From: Craterostigma plantagineum
Taxonomy: Eukaryota > Streptophyta > Magnoliopsida > Lamiales > Linderniaceae
NCBI GenBank assembly: GCA_027422505.1
Contig: JAPQWV010000489.1
Location: forward strand, 372,001 to 436,000
DNA length: 64,000 nt
Direction: 5' to 3'
The position numbers and the translations under genes are program-made. The notes beneath the pieces were generated by a model. That model did no database searches. It worked only from the letters and a program-made list of their open reading frames with translations, and was not told the DNA's origin. Shown here in pieces: positions 22,124 through 36,201 of the stretch (its first letter is position 1; the number at the start of each line of letters is the position of its first letter).

Positions 22124-22901
22124 ATACACTCTCACTGTGTGGGACGAAGAACAACAATGGCGACGACGGCGAGCTGCGACTGCATCTGCGGCCTCGATCT
22201 CCGACGGTGCTCACAGATCCTCCGCTTATTTACAGCTCTGCCACCGCTTAAGTTCCGCTAAGGTCACCTTCCAACTCTCTCACAAGCCTAAGCTACGATT
22301 TCTATCCAAGGTATGAAGAAACAGCTGGTTTCTTTTGTTTTCAGTAGCTTCAGTTTCTATCCAAGCTACGGAATGTTGTGCATGCTCGACTTTTTTTTTT
22401 TTTTTTTTTTTTTATTTCTATGTATAGTTTTACGAGATCGGATTGGAGTCTCTTGTTTCACCCCGTGAATTTTAATTGAGGTTATGATTGTCGATTGTAG
22501 GCGTCGTGTTTGGTTCACCGTTTTCTGATTTGTTTCAGGTATTTCTGGAGCTGGATGTTTGTGTGTGACGGATTTAAATGTGAATGTTTGCTTGATATGT
22601 ACTGATTCTGTAAGAATTCATCAATCTGTTTGGCTGAAAACTAGCTGAGCGTCGCCGCACGTTGTGCGTGCGGCCACGAAGACATTACAACCCAGGAAGA
22701 AATCATAGAACGGGATAGCTCTGAAAGACTACTTAAATGTTATACTTAAATGTTATACTTTTTGCATATGCATTTCTCCAAGATTGAATAAACATCTACT
22801 GAGTAACAATGCGGATACATGAAACCTCGATCCTAAAAGGGTCATCAGAAAAGAGTATTCCAGAACAAACAACATTAAGATATACTTTGACTAATGAATA
22901 A

Positions 22902-23160
22902 GGCCTAATTATTTTTTGGTCCCGTAACTATGGGGTTGGCGTTATACGGACACGTATTTTAGTGTTTGGCAAAATAGGGACACTAACTTTTAAAAAATGG
23001 CAATATAGGGACATTATATGATAAGATCCTGTATTTTGATCCGAACCCGCTGACGTGGAACCCGACCCGCTGACATGAGTGCTTAAACAGATTAGCGGAA
23101 ATACCGTCGCTAACGTGATGTATTAACGACGACAGTTTGCAACGGAATTTCCGTCGCTAA
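22902..23160 (+). mobile_element. Partial MULE-like terminus related to the Pack-MULE
   Basis: The series CTAATTATTTTTTGGTCCC, GGCAAAATAGGGACAC, GACGTGGAACCCGACCC and a CGGAATTTCCGTCGC palindrome follows the same order as the left TIR of the element at 17775. A matching right end was not found downstream, so the element is truncated or too diverged to close. Confidence 0.6.
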
Positions 23161-23214
23161 AATATTGGAGAAAATAATAAAAAGAAAAAAATTACAGCTC
23201 CGGTAGTTGTGGCC

Positions 23215-23925
23215 GCCGAGAAGCTGCCGCCGCTGTCGCTGCCATTCCACATCCTCCTCGTCATTCTTTCTTCTTCTCAGGTCTGCGGTGTGGTGGTGTG
23301 AGGCTGCGACAGCGACGGGCATATCTGCGGTGCGGTTTTAGGCGGCGACGGGCAGATCGGTTTGGTGGTGTGAGGCTGCGACGGCGACGGGCAGTGTGGA
23401 GGTGTTAGGTGGCGACGGGCAGCTGCGATGTGGTGGTGTTAGGCGGCGTCGCACTCCGAGCCAGCACCACCACCAAGCCGTCACCATCCCAGAGCCGTCA
23501 CCATCCCAAAGTCATCACCATCCCAGAGCCAGCGATTATCGTACATATCAGAGAGATGAACTGCTCCTCGAAGACCACTCTGGGCCGATTTTGAAATTAC
23601 AAGCAGATTTCGCGATTCGCCATCGCCTAATTTGGGGGTTTTTGCCTCGGGTTTGGTCGTTATCAGGGGCCGATTCGAAGATTCGATATCCGAACTGAGG
23701 ATGGCGGTTTTTAGGGCTAAGCTGGGAATCAGAGAGGAGAAGTCGGCGACGGTGCCGTCGTTCAGCGCCGAGCTGAGGATGAATAGAGAAGAGGTTTGTG
23801 TTGGGAGTGAAGAAGATGGAGACTTGGCGTTAGTGTCAGCGTGGATGTTCTTTACTGCACTTAAATGGTGAGGGACCAACGAGCCACGTGGTTTTATTTT
23901 AATCATCCCGGGATAGGATGTCAAT
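23215..23925. other. GC-rich block after the MULE-like end, unknown content
   Basis: Contains three or four imperfect copies of a roughly 35-base unit around GGTGTGAGGCTGCGAC (23295-23440), then a 147-codon frame on the minus strand (23481-23924) without a domain I recognise. It resembles the internal part of a gene-capturing MULE. Confidence 0.35.
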
Positions 23926-24239
23926 TTCGAAGTTTGACGTCTGTTTCGTTTGCTGTCGATGTAGGCACTATGATAACGAGGATGTGGACAGCTTTTCTTC
24001 TGGATATAACGTCAAGGATCTGTTCTCTTTAAAGATCAGAATTTTTTATTCGATTCAAACAAGTCAATTAGTCATAAAGATCAGTGAAAAGGTTTCTTTC
24101 GTGGCTTGATTTATTCTTGTACCGTTCATTATGCTACCTGGTTGTATGATGATGTACAAGTAGCTACGGAACTGAAACCTTTGGGTTAATATACCAGATT
24201 TTGTGATGCACTCCTCTGGATTAACTATTGCATTTAATG

Positions 24240-24453
24240 TTTTTTTTTTTTTGGTAACCGGGGAAAGCCGATGGTGAAACCCCGGGGCCGACACACTACC
24301 TGCTAAACGGGCCGACCAGGTCAATCGCACATGTCTGGGCCCATGTGGGCAGGCCTGGAGAAATGTCACAGGATGGAGGTTCGAACCCAGGACCTCTCCC
24401 AACATGACTCGAGACACCTCCCCCTCAACCAGTAGAGCTAAGGGCTCATCGGC
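24240..24453 (-). mobile_element. tRNA-derived SINE, family B, copy 1
   Basis: Read on the minus strand: GCCGATGAGCCCTTAGCTC, an A-box-like CTCTACTGGTTGAGG, a B box GGTTCGAACC near 24380, and an A run at the end (T run 24240-24252). It matches the copy that is split by a Copia element in the PPR gene. A target duplication is not clear. Confidence 0.85.
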
Positions 24454-24763
24454 TTTTTTTTTAGGGGGCGACGCGATGCGTGACGCATTCATGTTGTGCC
24501 AGTTAGCTAATATATCTATTTAGTCAAATATATTGACTACATAAATACGCATTCATGTTTTGATTCTGTAATTGTCCCTTTGTCCTGATGGATTGCGTTT
24601 TGATTTTTGATGATGAAGGATAACGTTCTAGGAGCTTTTAGTAAAGCGTGCAATATATTTGGCGTAAAGTCAAGCTTGGTATGTGCAGATAGTGATGGTT
24701 TTAAATTATTTGATATGGATTATTGTAATTGTTCATTTCTCACTTAGGTTCCACAGATGAAAA

Positions 24764-25155
24764 TGTTGAAATATTAATATATTTAATATTTTCCTTAATG
24801 GTGAATGATAATTTGAAGGTTAAGGTAGACCATGCCTTGTAAAGCATGGTCCAAGTTAAATGTTGATATGACATGTACCCATGCCATGTAGTGTGTTAAA
24901 TTTGCCAAAGCATGGCTTAGGTTGAACCTTTTGTCCTTTAGGTTATCAATGTAGTCTTTATAAGTATGTAATGTGTGATGTATTTTCTATGCATGTATGA
25001 ATATATGAATGATGTTAAGGTGTAAAGAGTAAAGCCAACGTGAGCTCTATGTTCTCTTTTTCTTCAAACTCACAAACTCACATACAAGTAGAAACCAATA
25101 ATCGTATTCCTCTCTTTTGTTCAAAGCTTCAACCTATGTTCATCAAAATCTAACA
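24764..25155. repeat. Solo LTR in a protease exon
   Basis: 392 bp starting TGTTGAAATATT and ending ATCTAACA, flanked by the 5-bp duplication GAAAA (24759-24763 and 25156-25160). Removing it with one duplicate rejoins codons for VPQMKIWDFSG in frame. No internal region or second LTR is present, so it arose by LTR-LTR recombination. It is unlike the other LTRs in this window. Confidence 0.88.
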
Positions 25156-25907
25156 GAAAATATGGGACTTCTCGGGACAAACCAACCAGTTGTTCACGAA
25201 TCACATAAATTCGTCAGCGGCTTCAGTTTCAGATGTGGAGGTAATCCGTGCTCAACATCCATAATTCTTGCAAGCATTTGTGAAGTGTATAAAAATACAA
25301 TTTTAGATTCCTTGAGAGTTATTTATGCGTTGTGTCGTACAATCTGCAAACTGCTTTAGTTGGTATATTCTATTCTGTTTTTGTCATCACTTTGGTTGAT
25401 GCTTTCGTTCAAATTTAGATGTTAATCGTACACCTTCTTGATCATATCGCCGATATATGTCAGCATGTTACTTGGCCTACTGATAGGCTTTCATACTTTT
25501 AGCTGACAATCGTTTCCTTCATGTTTGATTTTTGGTTGCATCTTACCCCTCTGTATAGTCTAATTAACTTCTATTCTATCGTAAGATTACAATTGCATGA
25601 GAATAAGAAACAGCCTTTATATTGATATTTGTTCTTCCTGGTCTGATGTGTGGATGAAATATGTCATTCTATAGCTATTTTCTTCTCCACGAACATCAGC
25701 AGCAGTGACTATAAAGGATTTTGGATTGTGGTATCCCATGCTCTTTTGTTTCCACTGCGATACTCGACCAAATAGCTTAATTTGCATGGCTTTATGCTAA
25801 ACTTATAAAAGTTGGGTTGGTAATGCAGATTCTTTTGGACTTGCAAGTTTATGGATTGTCGTATACCATCAAAGACGTTGAGTGGGCACGAGATAATACG
25901 ACCTTAG

Positions 25908-26390
25908 TGTTGGCGTGGCAGCGGACCCGGTCGAGTAATACCGCGGCTTAGATTTGAACAATTAAAGATAAAAAGTGGACACCGAGATTTAACGTCGAAA
26001 ACCCCAAACAAATCGGGATAAAAACCACGGGCAAGGAAGAATAATTCACTATAGAGGAAAAATTATAGAAGTTACACCTCTCAATCTATAAAAGAGAAAA
26101 CCCTCAATACCTCTCTTTATACTCGGAGAAAATACCCGACAAACTCTCTATTAATTTTCTCTCTATCTCTCTCTTAATTCTCTCTTCTGTGAGGGATCTC
26201 TCTGTCTGTGTGGTGGTTTTGCACTGATCGTGAGCCTCGTATTTATAGCAGAGCATTTCCATGTGAAGAAAGGACAAAAGCCAAAGCACACCTTTGAAAT
26301 TGATAACCCACGTGTACCGTCCAAAACCTATTTGCTCCGCATTCATTGGATGGCTTCAAAAGCTGACTTTCAAAGCAGCATATGTCGACA
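25908..26390 (-). repeat. Copia-2 LTR, complete (left)
   Basis: 483 bp. Next to it inside the element is a minus-strand polypurine tract, AAGTGGGAGAT (26391-26401), so this is the 3' LTR of a minus-strand element. Confidence 0.9.
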
Positions 26391-26465
26391 ATCTCCCACT
26401 TGAAGATTTGATTGAGGATCAATTTGATCTTCACACCATTCTTTCTCCCTTGCCATTCATGTTGC

Positions 26466-28630
26466 TTACATCTTTGCTAGGCCACTCGAGGAACGACACC
26501 AAACGAACTTGTTAGTGTTGACCGCCTTTGTCAAGAAATCTGCTAGGTTGTCTTTCGTATGAATCTTCTGCATATCCACCGTGCCCTCTTCCACTTTCTC
26601 ACGAACGAAGTGATACTGGACTCGTATGTGCTTTGACCTGGAATGAAAAGCTGAATTCCTTGCGAGATGCAAAACACTCTGACTGTCACAGAACAGAAGA
26701 ATATTCTCCTGTTCGTGCCCGAGTTCCTCCATGATCATTTTCAACCATACCGCCTCCTTACTTGCCTGCGTAACTGCAACATATTCAGCTTCGGTTGTTG
26801 ACGTAGCGACAACGGACTGAAGCTTTGGTACCCAGCTTACGGCTCCGCCAGTAAGAGTGTACACATATCCCGTGGTAGACTTGCTTTTGTCAAGATCACC
26901 TGCATAATCAGAACCAACATACCCTCTGACAATAAAGTCTGCTCCTCCGTAACATAATGTAACATCTGAGGTTCCATTGATATATCGTAGGATCCTCTTC
27001 ACCGCGCTCCAATGCTCTTTGCCCGGATTTGCCATGTACCGACTTACTACTCCCACTGCATGTGCAATGTCTGGTCGTATACAAATCATCGGGAACATAA
27101 GACTTCCCACCGCTGATGCGTACGGTACTCGAGACATTCCATCCTCCCTTCTTCACTGCTAGGACTCATACTTGAGGATAATTTAAAATTAACAAGAAGT
27201 GGGGTTGAAATTGGCTTACAATCTTGCATATTGAAGCGTCGCAGAACCTTCTTCAGATAATTCTTCTGCGAAAGCCAAATCTTCCTGTTATTTCTGTCTC
27301 GATAAATTTGCATCCCTAGAATCTTGTTTGCTGGTCCCAAGTCCTTCATTTCAAATTTCCTAGCCAACTGTGCCTTGAGTTCTTCAACACGATCTTTGTT
27401 GGGGCCTGCTACCAACATGTCGTCAACATACAACAGTAATGTGATAAAATTACTTTTACCAAACCTCTTGAAATATGCACAAGGGTCTGCATTCAATCTG
27501 TTGTATCCAAGGCTCATGATGAAGGTATCAAATCTCTTATACCAACACCTCGGCGCCTGTTTGAGACCGTATAGATATTTGTTCAACCTGCAAACCAAGT
27601 TCCGCTTTTTTTTGTCTTCAAAACCTTCCGGTTGGAGCATATAAATCTCTTCTTCAAGGTCTCCATGAAGAAAAGCCGTCTTCACATCTAGTTGCTCTAG
27701 ATGCAGGTCGAATGTAGCACACATCGCCAGGAGTACCCGAACAGTCGTCAGCCGAACCACCGGTGAGAATATCTCGTTGAAGTCGATGCCTTCTTTCTGA
27801 GCGTAGCCTTTAACCACCAGTCGTGCACGAAACCGCTCTACTTGATCGTCGCTGTTCCGCTTGATCTTAAAGACCCCTTTATTGCCGATTGCCTTTCTTC
27901 CCTGCGATATTGGCACCAGCTCCCAAGTCTTATTTTTTCGTAGAGCTTCCATTTCTTCTTGCATTGCTGCCAACCACCGATCTGCATCTGAACTGTTCAG
28001 TGCTTCTTGAAGAGTTGATGGCTCTCCATCATCAGTTAGTAGACAGTATGCAACGTTGCTGTCCATATCGTAATCTTCATGCCAGGATGGTGCGACTCTT
28101 TCGCGTGTGCCCCTTCTAAGTTTTGGCTCTAAAGATTCGCTTGGCCCTTCGTCGTGCTCCGGTGCTGCTTCAGAAGAATCTTGTTCGATAGACTTCCCTT
28201 TCGCCTGAATCGTCGTAGTCCCTGAGCGTTCCTTTGTAGTGCTATCATTTTCTCCGATTAGTTTATCTTCTAAGAAGATAACTTCCCTGCTGATGACAAC
28301 CTTGTGGGCAGTGGGATCCCACAGGCGATACCCCTTCACACCATCAGCGTACCCCAAGAACAAAAACTTCCTGGATTTCGGATCCAGCTTCGTAGTTTCT
28401 TGGGCGTTGTACATCACGTATACAGGACTTCCAAATACATGGAGTTTGGAATAATTCACTGGCTTTCCGGTCCACATCTCCATCGGCGTCTTCTGATCAA
28501 TTGCCGTTGAAGGCGATCGATTGATCACGTAGCAGGCGGTGTTGACTACTTCTGCCCAGTATGATTTATCCAGACCTGCAGCTCCCAAATGGCTCTTGTT
28601 CTCTCCAACAGAGTCATGTTCATCCGCTCC
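26466..28630 (-). pseudogene. Copia-2 pol (integrase end, reverse transcriptase, RNase H)
   Basis: Starts on the minus strand at the integrase segment GVAERMNMTLLERTRA just after the junction near 28630, with no upstream gag, protease or integrase core. It continues through [33 protein letters not shown] and the reverse transcriptase active site LLYVDDMLVAG (near 27410-27440), and changes frame around 27090-27140 before the RNase H part (KSTTGYVYTLTGGAVSW, LLFCDSQSVLHLA). The sequence is closest in style to Tork/Tnt1-type elements. A single frame change and the lost 5' half make it non-functional. Confidence 0.92.
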
Positions 28631-28631
28631 G

Positions 28632-28896
28632 CCACTCCAATAGAGAGAAAATTAATAGAGAGTTTGTCGGGTATTTTCTCCGACTATAAAGGGAGGTATT
28701 GAGGGTTTTCTCCTTTATAGATTGAGAAGTGTAACTTCTATATTTTTCCTCTATAGTGGATTCTTTTTCCTTACCCGTGGTTTTTACCCCGATTTGTTTG
28801 GGGTTTTCCACGTTAAATCTCGGTGTCCACTTTTATCTTTAATTGTTCAAATCTAAGCCGCGGTATTACTCGACCGGGTCCGCTGCCACGCCTACA
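28632..28896 (+). repeat. Copia-2 inverted partial LTR
   Basis: Contains the last roughly 265 bases of the LTR in the opposite orientation to the two outer LTRs, ending CCGCTGCCACGCCTACA. It joins the integrase remnant on its left. Confidence 0.88.
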
Positions 28897-29154
28897 ATTG
28901 ATATCAGAGCCTAACTTGAGTTTTGTATATTTATTTATCGTATGCTATGTGGTTGCCACTAACGTGGACCCTCCACATCAGAAAATAATAGATTTATATT
29001 GCCTTTGTTACGGTGACGAAAAAGTCGGGACAAGTTCAATAATTATTTGCACAACCCCGTCGGAGGTATCGCTCACGACTGAGCAGTAATTATGGCGGCC
29101 AAATTCGATTTTGAAAAGTTCTACGGGAGAAATTTCTCACTGTGGAAATTAAAG
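28897..29154 (+). pseudogene. Copia-2 primer site, leader and gag start (inverted)
   Basis: Directly after the inverted LTR comes ATTGATATCAGAGC, close to the usual tRNA-Met-type Copia primer site, then a 180-base leader and an ATG at 29092 opening MAAKFDFEKFYGRNFSLWK, a typical Copia gag start. The frame runs into the outer LTR near 29150, where the gag and LTR sequences share ATTAAAGATAAAA. Confidence 0.85.
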
Positions 29155-29848
<694 letters not shown>

Positions 29849-30308
29849 TGATATTTTATCCTACTTGCTTCTCTTTTCACTATTCCATTCATCCCTGCTA
29901 ATAAGGCTAGCAGAACGTTTTCACAAAGGGAAAGGCTGCTAACATAAAAATATTCTTGTGCTTACTATGTTTCCATCTTAAGTTATGTATTCCCCATCCA
30001 ACCTATGCTCTCAACCCAAATTGAACCTGTCAATGCGTCTTCCTATAAAATTTTATAAAAATCTTCAATATTATGTGTCAGGGGATCCTTGCTGTAGCTT
30101 TCGGTGATTTACTTAGGCAGTTGTGGGCTCCACAGGCTATGGCAGTATCACCGAGTTTCTTTAAGTCTACTATTTCTAGTTTCGCTCCCCAGTTTGGCGG
30201 TTATAACCAGCACGACTCGCAAGTAAGTTGACCTTATTTAACTCTTGAGGCTTGGTCTTCAGTAAAAACTTTTTCCTTTCTTCAGAAGTTTGAAATTGGC
30301 ACCTGTAG

Positions 30309-30575
<267 letters not shown>

Positions 30576-31266
30576 TGATATTTCAGAAATTTGTTAAATG
30601 AGGGCCTATGATCTAGGATCCTTCGTTTGTGAGGCATTGTATTGCGTACAATAATGAATATGTTCAACGGTTGATATTTGATTTTTCATATCTGACACTG
30701 GATTGATTTATATAAATTGCAGGGTCAGTACCGGTCATCATTGGTGTGCCCTGTATGCAAAAGGCTGTCTGTTACATTTGATCCAGTTATGTACCTCTCA
30801 TTGCCTCTTCCTCAAGCAACCCTGCGGAAGATAACTTTGACATTGTTGAGCACCGATGGAACGTCTTTGCCACGTCCTGTTACTATAGTTGTCCCCATCA
30901 ATGGGACCACTAAAGATCTTACCAAGGTCCTTACTGAAGCTTGTTCATTAGGAGTCAATGAGAGGTTACTAATTGCTGAGGTATTTTTCAAGAAACTCAT
31001 TAGAGATCTGTAGTTTTATTCAAACCCGAAGTACTGTATATTATCAGTTCAGTTCATTCTGTTGTGCTTGCATTAGATTAAGAGATATTCACGTATTTGC
31101 AGCTAAATCTTTTTTGGCTTGTCAATAAAGGTATAGCAGATTAAGCAATATATCTCTTTGGGATCTGAAACTTAATATTTTTCAGAAAGTGCGTGTGACT
31201 GAGCCTGAAAGCCCTACCTGATGGGATTGCGACAGTTATTTTTTATCATATACACGCATTTAATAA

Positions 31267-31801
31267 TGGCGAACGACACTTTTGGTCCCCAGTGTTTGGG
31301 CCATGGGCGTTTTCGGTCCCCCATGTTCCGAGGTAACACTTTTAGTCCCCAATGTTTTCGATTTTGGACGATTTTAGTCCCTCAATTAATATAATCGCGA
31401 ATTTAGATGTAATTTAATACTTGAGAGCACATGATCTCCTTAAACTGGACTTTAACACCTCATGAATCAACATCTTCTTCAACCAAAACGCACGTGAGCA
31501 TCATTACGAATCATATTTAACTCATTTTCAAGGTTATCGATCATTTCCTAAATGTGATGTATACTGATGTTCTTGTGCGTTTAAATCGTAGAAGAATGTG
31601 TGTTATGAGGTTTTACGTAGACTAAAAGGAGATCATGGGCTCTCACGTGTTAAATTTTGTCTAAATTAGCGATTAAATTAATCGAGGGACCAAGACCATC
31701 CAAAATCGGTAACGTTAGGGACTAAAAGTGTTACCTCGGAATATGGGGGACCGAAAACGCCCATGACCCAAACCTTGGGGACCAAAAGTGTCGTTCTCCC
31801 C
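31267..31801. mobile_element. MULE-type MITE, copy 2
   Basis: 535 bp; the ends match the copy at 14548-15076 (GCGAACGACACTTTTGGTC on the left, the complement of GGGAGAACGACAC on the right). The 9-bp duplication ATTTAATAA lies at 31258-31266 and 31802-31810. It sits in the intron before the last visible protease exon, so splicing need not be affected. Confidence 0.93.
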
Positions 31802-32047
31802 ATTTAATAATTCGATTATCATATATTACTCTGTTTGTTGTAGTGAAGAGAGAGCTTATTAACTCAAGATCAACTATTATTGTGTATGATGTATTTTCCA
31901 GGTATTTAACTATTCAATTCTCCGTATTTTGGATGACCCTGATGGCGCTTTGGAGTTAATAAGAGATAATGATCGACTCGTTGCTTATAGATTGTCCAAA
32001 AACACGGATGGGTTTCCTTTAATTTTCTTTTTGCATCAACAATTGAA

Positions 32048-33474
32048 GTAAGTCTGAACTGGCATGTAGCTTTTGCTTCTTTTTTCCATGTGGACTTGCA
32101 AGAGCACCCTGAATAGATAAGCATCTTTAGGTTGTTTCCTTATGCTTGCAATTTCCATTGTTTGCATGTTATACTGGATCAACTTTCCATATCTTCACCT
32201 TTCCTAATGGCTTCATAATCTCCAGCTTACCTTCATAATCTCCAGTTCGCTTAGTATACAGGTAATGCTGTTTGAAAGATTTTATTTGAGGTTACTGCTG
32301 CTACATATGTCCCGACCCTGTATATTTTGTGCCCGATTCGCTGCCCAAGCTCGAGAACGTGGCTTTGCAGAATAGGAACTGTCGAGAAACTTTAACCTCT
32401 GTCAAAAATTTCTAGATATGAAGTTTTTAGCAGTACATGAGAGGATTAAACTTAGTGGATTATCTGAAAAAATTACTCTTTTGTGCTATCTAATCTAGTT
32501 GCTTCAGGCTGATAGCATTATATTTTTCTTCACTATGACACATACGCCACTTCACAACGTCTACTATTGCCACCAAGAAAATTGACAGTAGACACAAAAC
32601 ATTATCAACCTTCAGCAAGATAAAAGCTGAGAAAACATGGAGTCTGTTATCACAACTTTGCAAAGAGTATCCTCCAAAAAGCGTTAGCAATTGCTGCATC
32701 AATCCCTATCATTTCAACTCCATGTGGTCTTTTGTATGCCTAATTTACTTTGATGTTGACATTTTGACGAAATTCATTCAGCCACACAACACAATATTGT
32801 CCCCACTCCTACATATGCATACTGTACTGAACATTCTCAAGTCTTTATCTACCTAGGAAAGCCCAAGACAGAAATTCGAAACTCAGAAGAAAGAAAACTT
32901 CCCTAATTTCACGCTACATTATTGGTTTATTACGAGGAAAAGATGTGCCGCATCACCGAGCAAATGTAGGTTTTTCTACAAGTTTATGCCTTCGGCTCTT
33001 TAACGGTGAAGTTTCCCCGAAGGCTTTTACTAAATTACAAAGAAAATCAATTGAAAAACCAGCGCGTTTGTATGCTTGTTAATTGTGCTGTGTTAATTAT
33101 TGTTGCATACCTTCGTTGTGTTCTTAATCCACTAGAGACTCGCTCGCTCAATGACAATCTTACTTTCTTCTATTACTGCTTTTCTCCCATTGGTTTCAAT
33201 TTTTATTTTACGATTTTGTTTCACGTACGTCTCAGGTGGGAATAGTTGAAGATCGCTACAGTTCGAGAGGGCCGAGTACTCACTTACGCTCATCTTCATA
33301 CTCATCGCCGGTAATTTATTTACTATTTTGCCGTGTTCTAAGTTAATCTTCGTTTTTCCTACTTACATGTTTATAGAAATTCGAACTAGGAATAATCATA
33401 CTAGCGTCTCACTATATTCAGTACTCACAAGTTCATTTGAACAAATTATCTATCTTGTCGAATAATAAAAATGA
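32048..33474. other. Region after the protease remnant
   Basis: A 34-base scrap at 32275-32308 (GAAAGATTTTATTTGAGG...) matches the Helitron Rep sequence at 39045-39078. The remainder has no recognised gene; a possible acceptor and short serine-rich exon (about 33237-33310) could not be assigned. Confidence 0.5.
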
Positions 33475-34639
33475 TACTCCATCCGTCCCGTTAACTTTAT
33501 CACATTTTTCCATTCCGGGCGTTCCACTAACTTTATCACATTTCATTTTTTGGTAAAAAATTAAACGCCATTCCAATCTTTAATTACCATTACTTATATT
33601 TAATCTCTAATTAATCAATCTAACTAACTCTCATTCAGACCAGACACAACAATCGACCATCTCTCGCTATCTATCTTCTTCAAACCCAAATCATCTCCTT
33701 CAAGGACCCTAATTATGAACGATTCAGACAATCTGTTGCCAGCCATCGTCACCGCAAGTCCCACCGACGGAGGCTGAAGGCGATGACTTGTCTTATATCG
33801 ACGCCTACCCTCTGTTGCTGGCCATCGCCATCGCCATCGCAAGTCCCAGAAACATCTGAGTTTGAAGAAGATAAGTACTCCGTCTCTTTCCTTTACTCGT
33901 CTCTATTTCCGTACATTGGAGACACTGATCCACCCCTTATTTTGGGTATGGTGATGAAACTCCAGACTCCTTTCCTTCAAACGGAGCTCCAGATCTGGGT
34001 AATTCAGTTGCCAATATGGGGTTGGAATCTTGGAGCGAGGAAAGACGGATCATGTATCTTAAACTGGTCGCCATTTGGTGTCCGATCGTCTTAACCCTGG
34101 TATGTTATTTTTGCCCTTTCTCCTAATTTCTCTTGTTCAGTTTCACTTGCAGTTGGATATCGAAGTTCTCGGTCTGTCTGTGTATGTTTTCATTGTCAAT
34201 TTTGTGAACTAATGCTTTCTACTGTCTCTAATGTTGGATGCTGCGCTGTGGTGGTTTTCTGTTGGAATTTTTTTAGTGTGTGAATTGGTGCTTTCTACTG
34301 TCAATTTTCAGGCATGAGAAGGAAACTCTTTGACTAACTTTTCGCTTATTGAGTGTTATTTCTAGATTTGAAATGGTTCTGAACTTCTGTGTTAGTGATG
34401 TGTGATGATGGCGATATTGATTTGTAATTCTTCCTCATCCATTCCATGCCTCTTAAATTCTCTGAATTTATTTCTAGTATTCCTACTTAGTATTCTGGAT
34501 TTTCCTTTGGAGAGCCTAGGCGGAGACGAGTTAGCCGAAGATTGGGATGTTAACATGCATCAGAACTTAGCTTCATATTTCATTACATATTTACATCATT
34601 ACATCATACATTCTTCTTTACATTATTACATCAAAACAC

Positions 34640-34757
34640 AGCTGAAATGTGACAAAACAGCATCCATATTGTGCTTCAGAAGTGACAAAAACAGCATCCA
34701 TATTGTGCTTCAAAAGTTACAAAACAAACATCTATATTGTGCTTCAAAACAGCATCT
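34640..34757 (+). repeat. Tandem repeat, about 36-bp unit
   Basis: Three units around ACAGCATCCATATTGTGCTTC in the mariner element, beyond the transposase stop, in its 3' untranslated part. Confidence 0.8.
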
Positions 34758-34886
34758 ATGAGTCTCCAAAGTACTCCATTAGGTGGTTGTGTTCAAATGT
34801 TTTTCCATTTTCAATTAAGTATTGTATGCATTCTTTGACCAGTGGATCGTCCACCCCTAGAACACATGGTAGCGTACCTTCTCTTT

Positions 34887-36201
34887 CTAATATGCCTTTT
34901 TCATGTGTGGTAGTTTGTATTTGTTGTGTCCCTTCACTCTCATAATTTCAGTGAATGCGGCTTGTAGACTTAAGAAAACTTTGTTTAGTGTCTCAAGACT
35001 TAGATGCTTATAAGACTCCTCCACTGCATACACTAGTTGCTCTATTGTGTACGATGCTGTTTGAACCTGCACTGATTGAATTGCTCTAAACCAACCTAAA
35101 TCATTCACATTAGTGTCTGGTGAATTAGGTGGTTGACATATTAGCCTGATATTGAATCCTCTCTGTTGTGCAGTAGCTCTGAACTCAGGGTCTGAGTCTT
35201 TTATGTGTGGTTTTGCATTATCTTGCTGGATGATGATAGTTTTGTCTGCATTACATGGCCATTTGTCCATAATTGCTGGTATGATCTGCATTACACAAAG
35301 TAATGATGAAACATGACATGTTTATTGACTGATCATAGTAATGTAACTCATTCCTATAACTTGATGATGAAAATAGTCTGAGATTACATACATTGTTGAT
35401 CAAGCATGCTTTGACAACATCCTTAGTTATTGAGTCTATGGCCTTTGTTTACAATGTGCCCTTAGCTCGATTCTTGGAATTTCTCTTTGCTCGCACTTTG
35501 GCTGTGAAGGGAAACAGTCATATCTTCCCATCAAACACAAGTGCACCCTCATCATTATATAGTGGCCTACTGACAGCACACATGAACATGACTTTCGTGA
35601 TGAATCTCTTACTTTTACATGATCTGATTGGTTCTTCTTCTTCGGGAGTCAAGTAGCACCTCTCAGTTGTCCTTGTGATGTAGAACCATTTCTCATCAAT
35701 ATGAATTGTGTTGTGCATGCTTGAAAACTTAATCTGTCTATTGATGCTGTCAACAACCAAATGTGACAAACAAAATTTCAGCCTCTGCAGCATATTAACT
35801 GATGTTAACTCAGGTTTGATAGCATTTGAATGAGGTCTAAGCAGCCCCTCTTGAACCCATCGACCAACTGTGCTCTTGCTTACATTAATTTCAGTAGCAA
35901 GTCTTCTAATTGTGCTTCTTTTTGTCATGTTAATCTGCTTTATTCCTTCAATGTCTATTTGCACTTTTCTCCTTCGCTTTTGCAGATTTGAGGGGACGTT
36001 GATATGCACAGCCCTGCCTGCGGATAGTTGTGATTTTGCTGTCTTCCATATCAACCAAACAGTTCGCCTGTTCACTCCAAACAGCCCCGCTACTTCATTT
36101 ATTTTGCCACGAAGAAGTTTTCCATCTGTATAGCTGTTAAGAAGCTCCTGTGCTATCTGATTCTTTTGATCTTCAGTTAGATTTGGTTTAGCAGACTTCA
36201 T
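34887..36201 (-). pseudogene. Mariner-like transposase, two nonsense codons
   Basis: Exon 1 (36201 down to 35392) starts MKSAKPNLTEDQKNQIAQ and has helix-turn-helix segments (INEVAGLFGVNRRTVWLIW, ATEINVSKSTVGRWVQEG) and the first catalytic aspartate in HIDEKWFYI. Exon 2 (35285 to 34887) has the second in IIIQQDNAKPHI and the third in PPNSPDTNVNDLG, the plant DD39D pattern. The intron between is about 106 bases. Two stops interrupt exon 1: TGA at 35518-35520 after VFDGKI, and TAA at 35449-35451. The rest is open, so decay is recent. Cut-and-paste transposition at TA sites is the family role. Confidence 0.92.

Larger units (their letters stand above)
22124..24618. other. Region between CHIP-like and protease genes
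   Basis: Begins with a GC-rich transcript-like stretch at 22130-22315 (an ATG at 22155 opens a short cysteine-containing frame that I do not recognise) ending at a possible donor. It then contains a partial MULE-like end, GC-rich repeats and a SINE, listed separately. First exons of the protease gene should lie here but I could not identify them. Confidence 0.4.

Noticed and set aside
33783..34094. A 103-codon frame in the mariner 3' region as a captured gene
   Set aside because: No recognisable domain, and such regions are normal for plant mariner elements.
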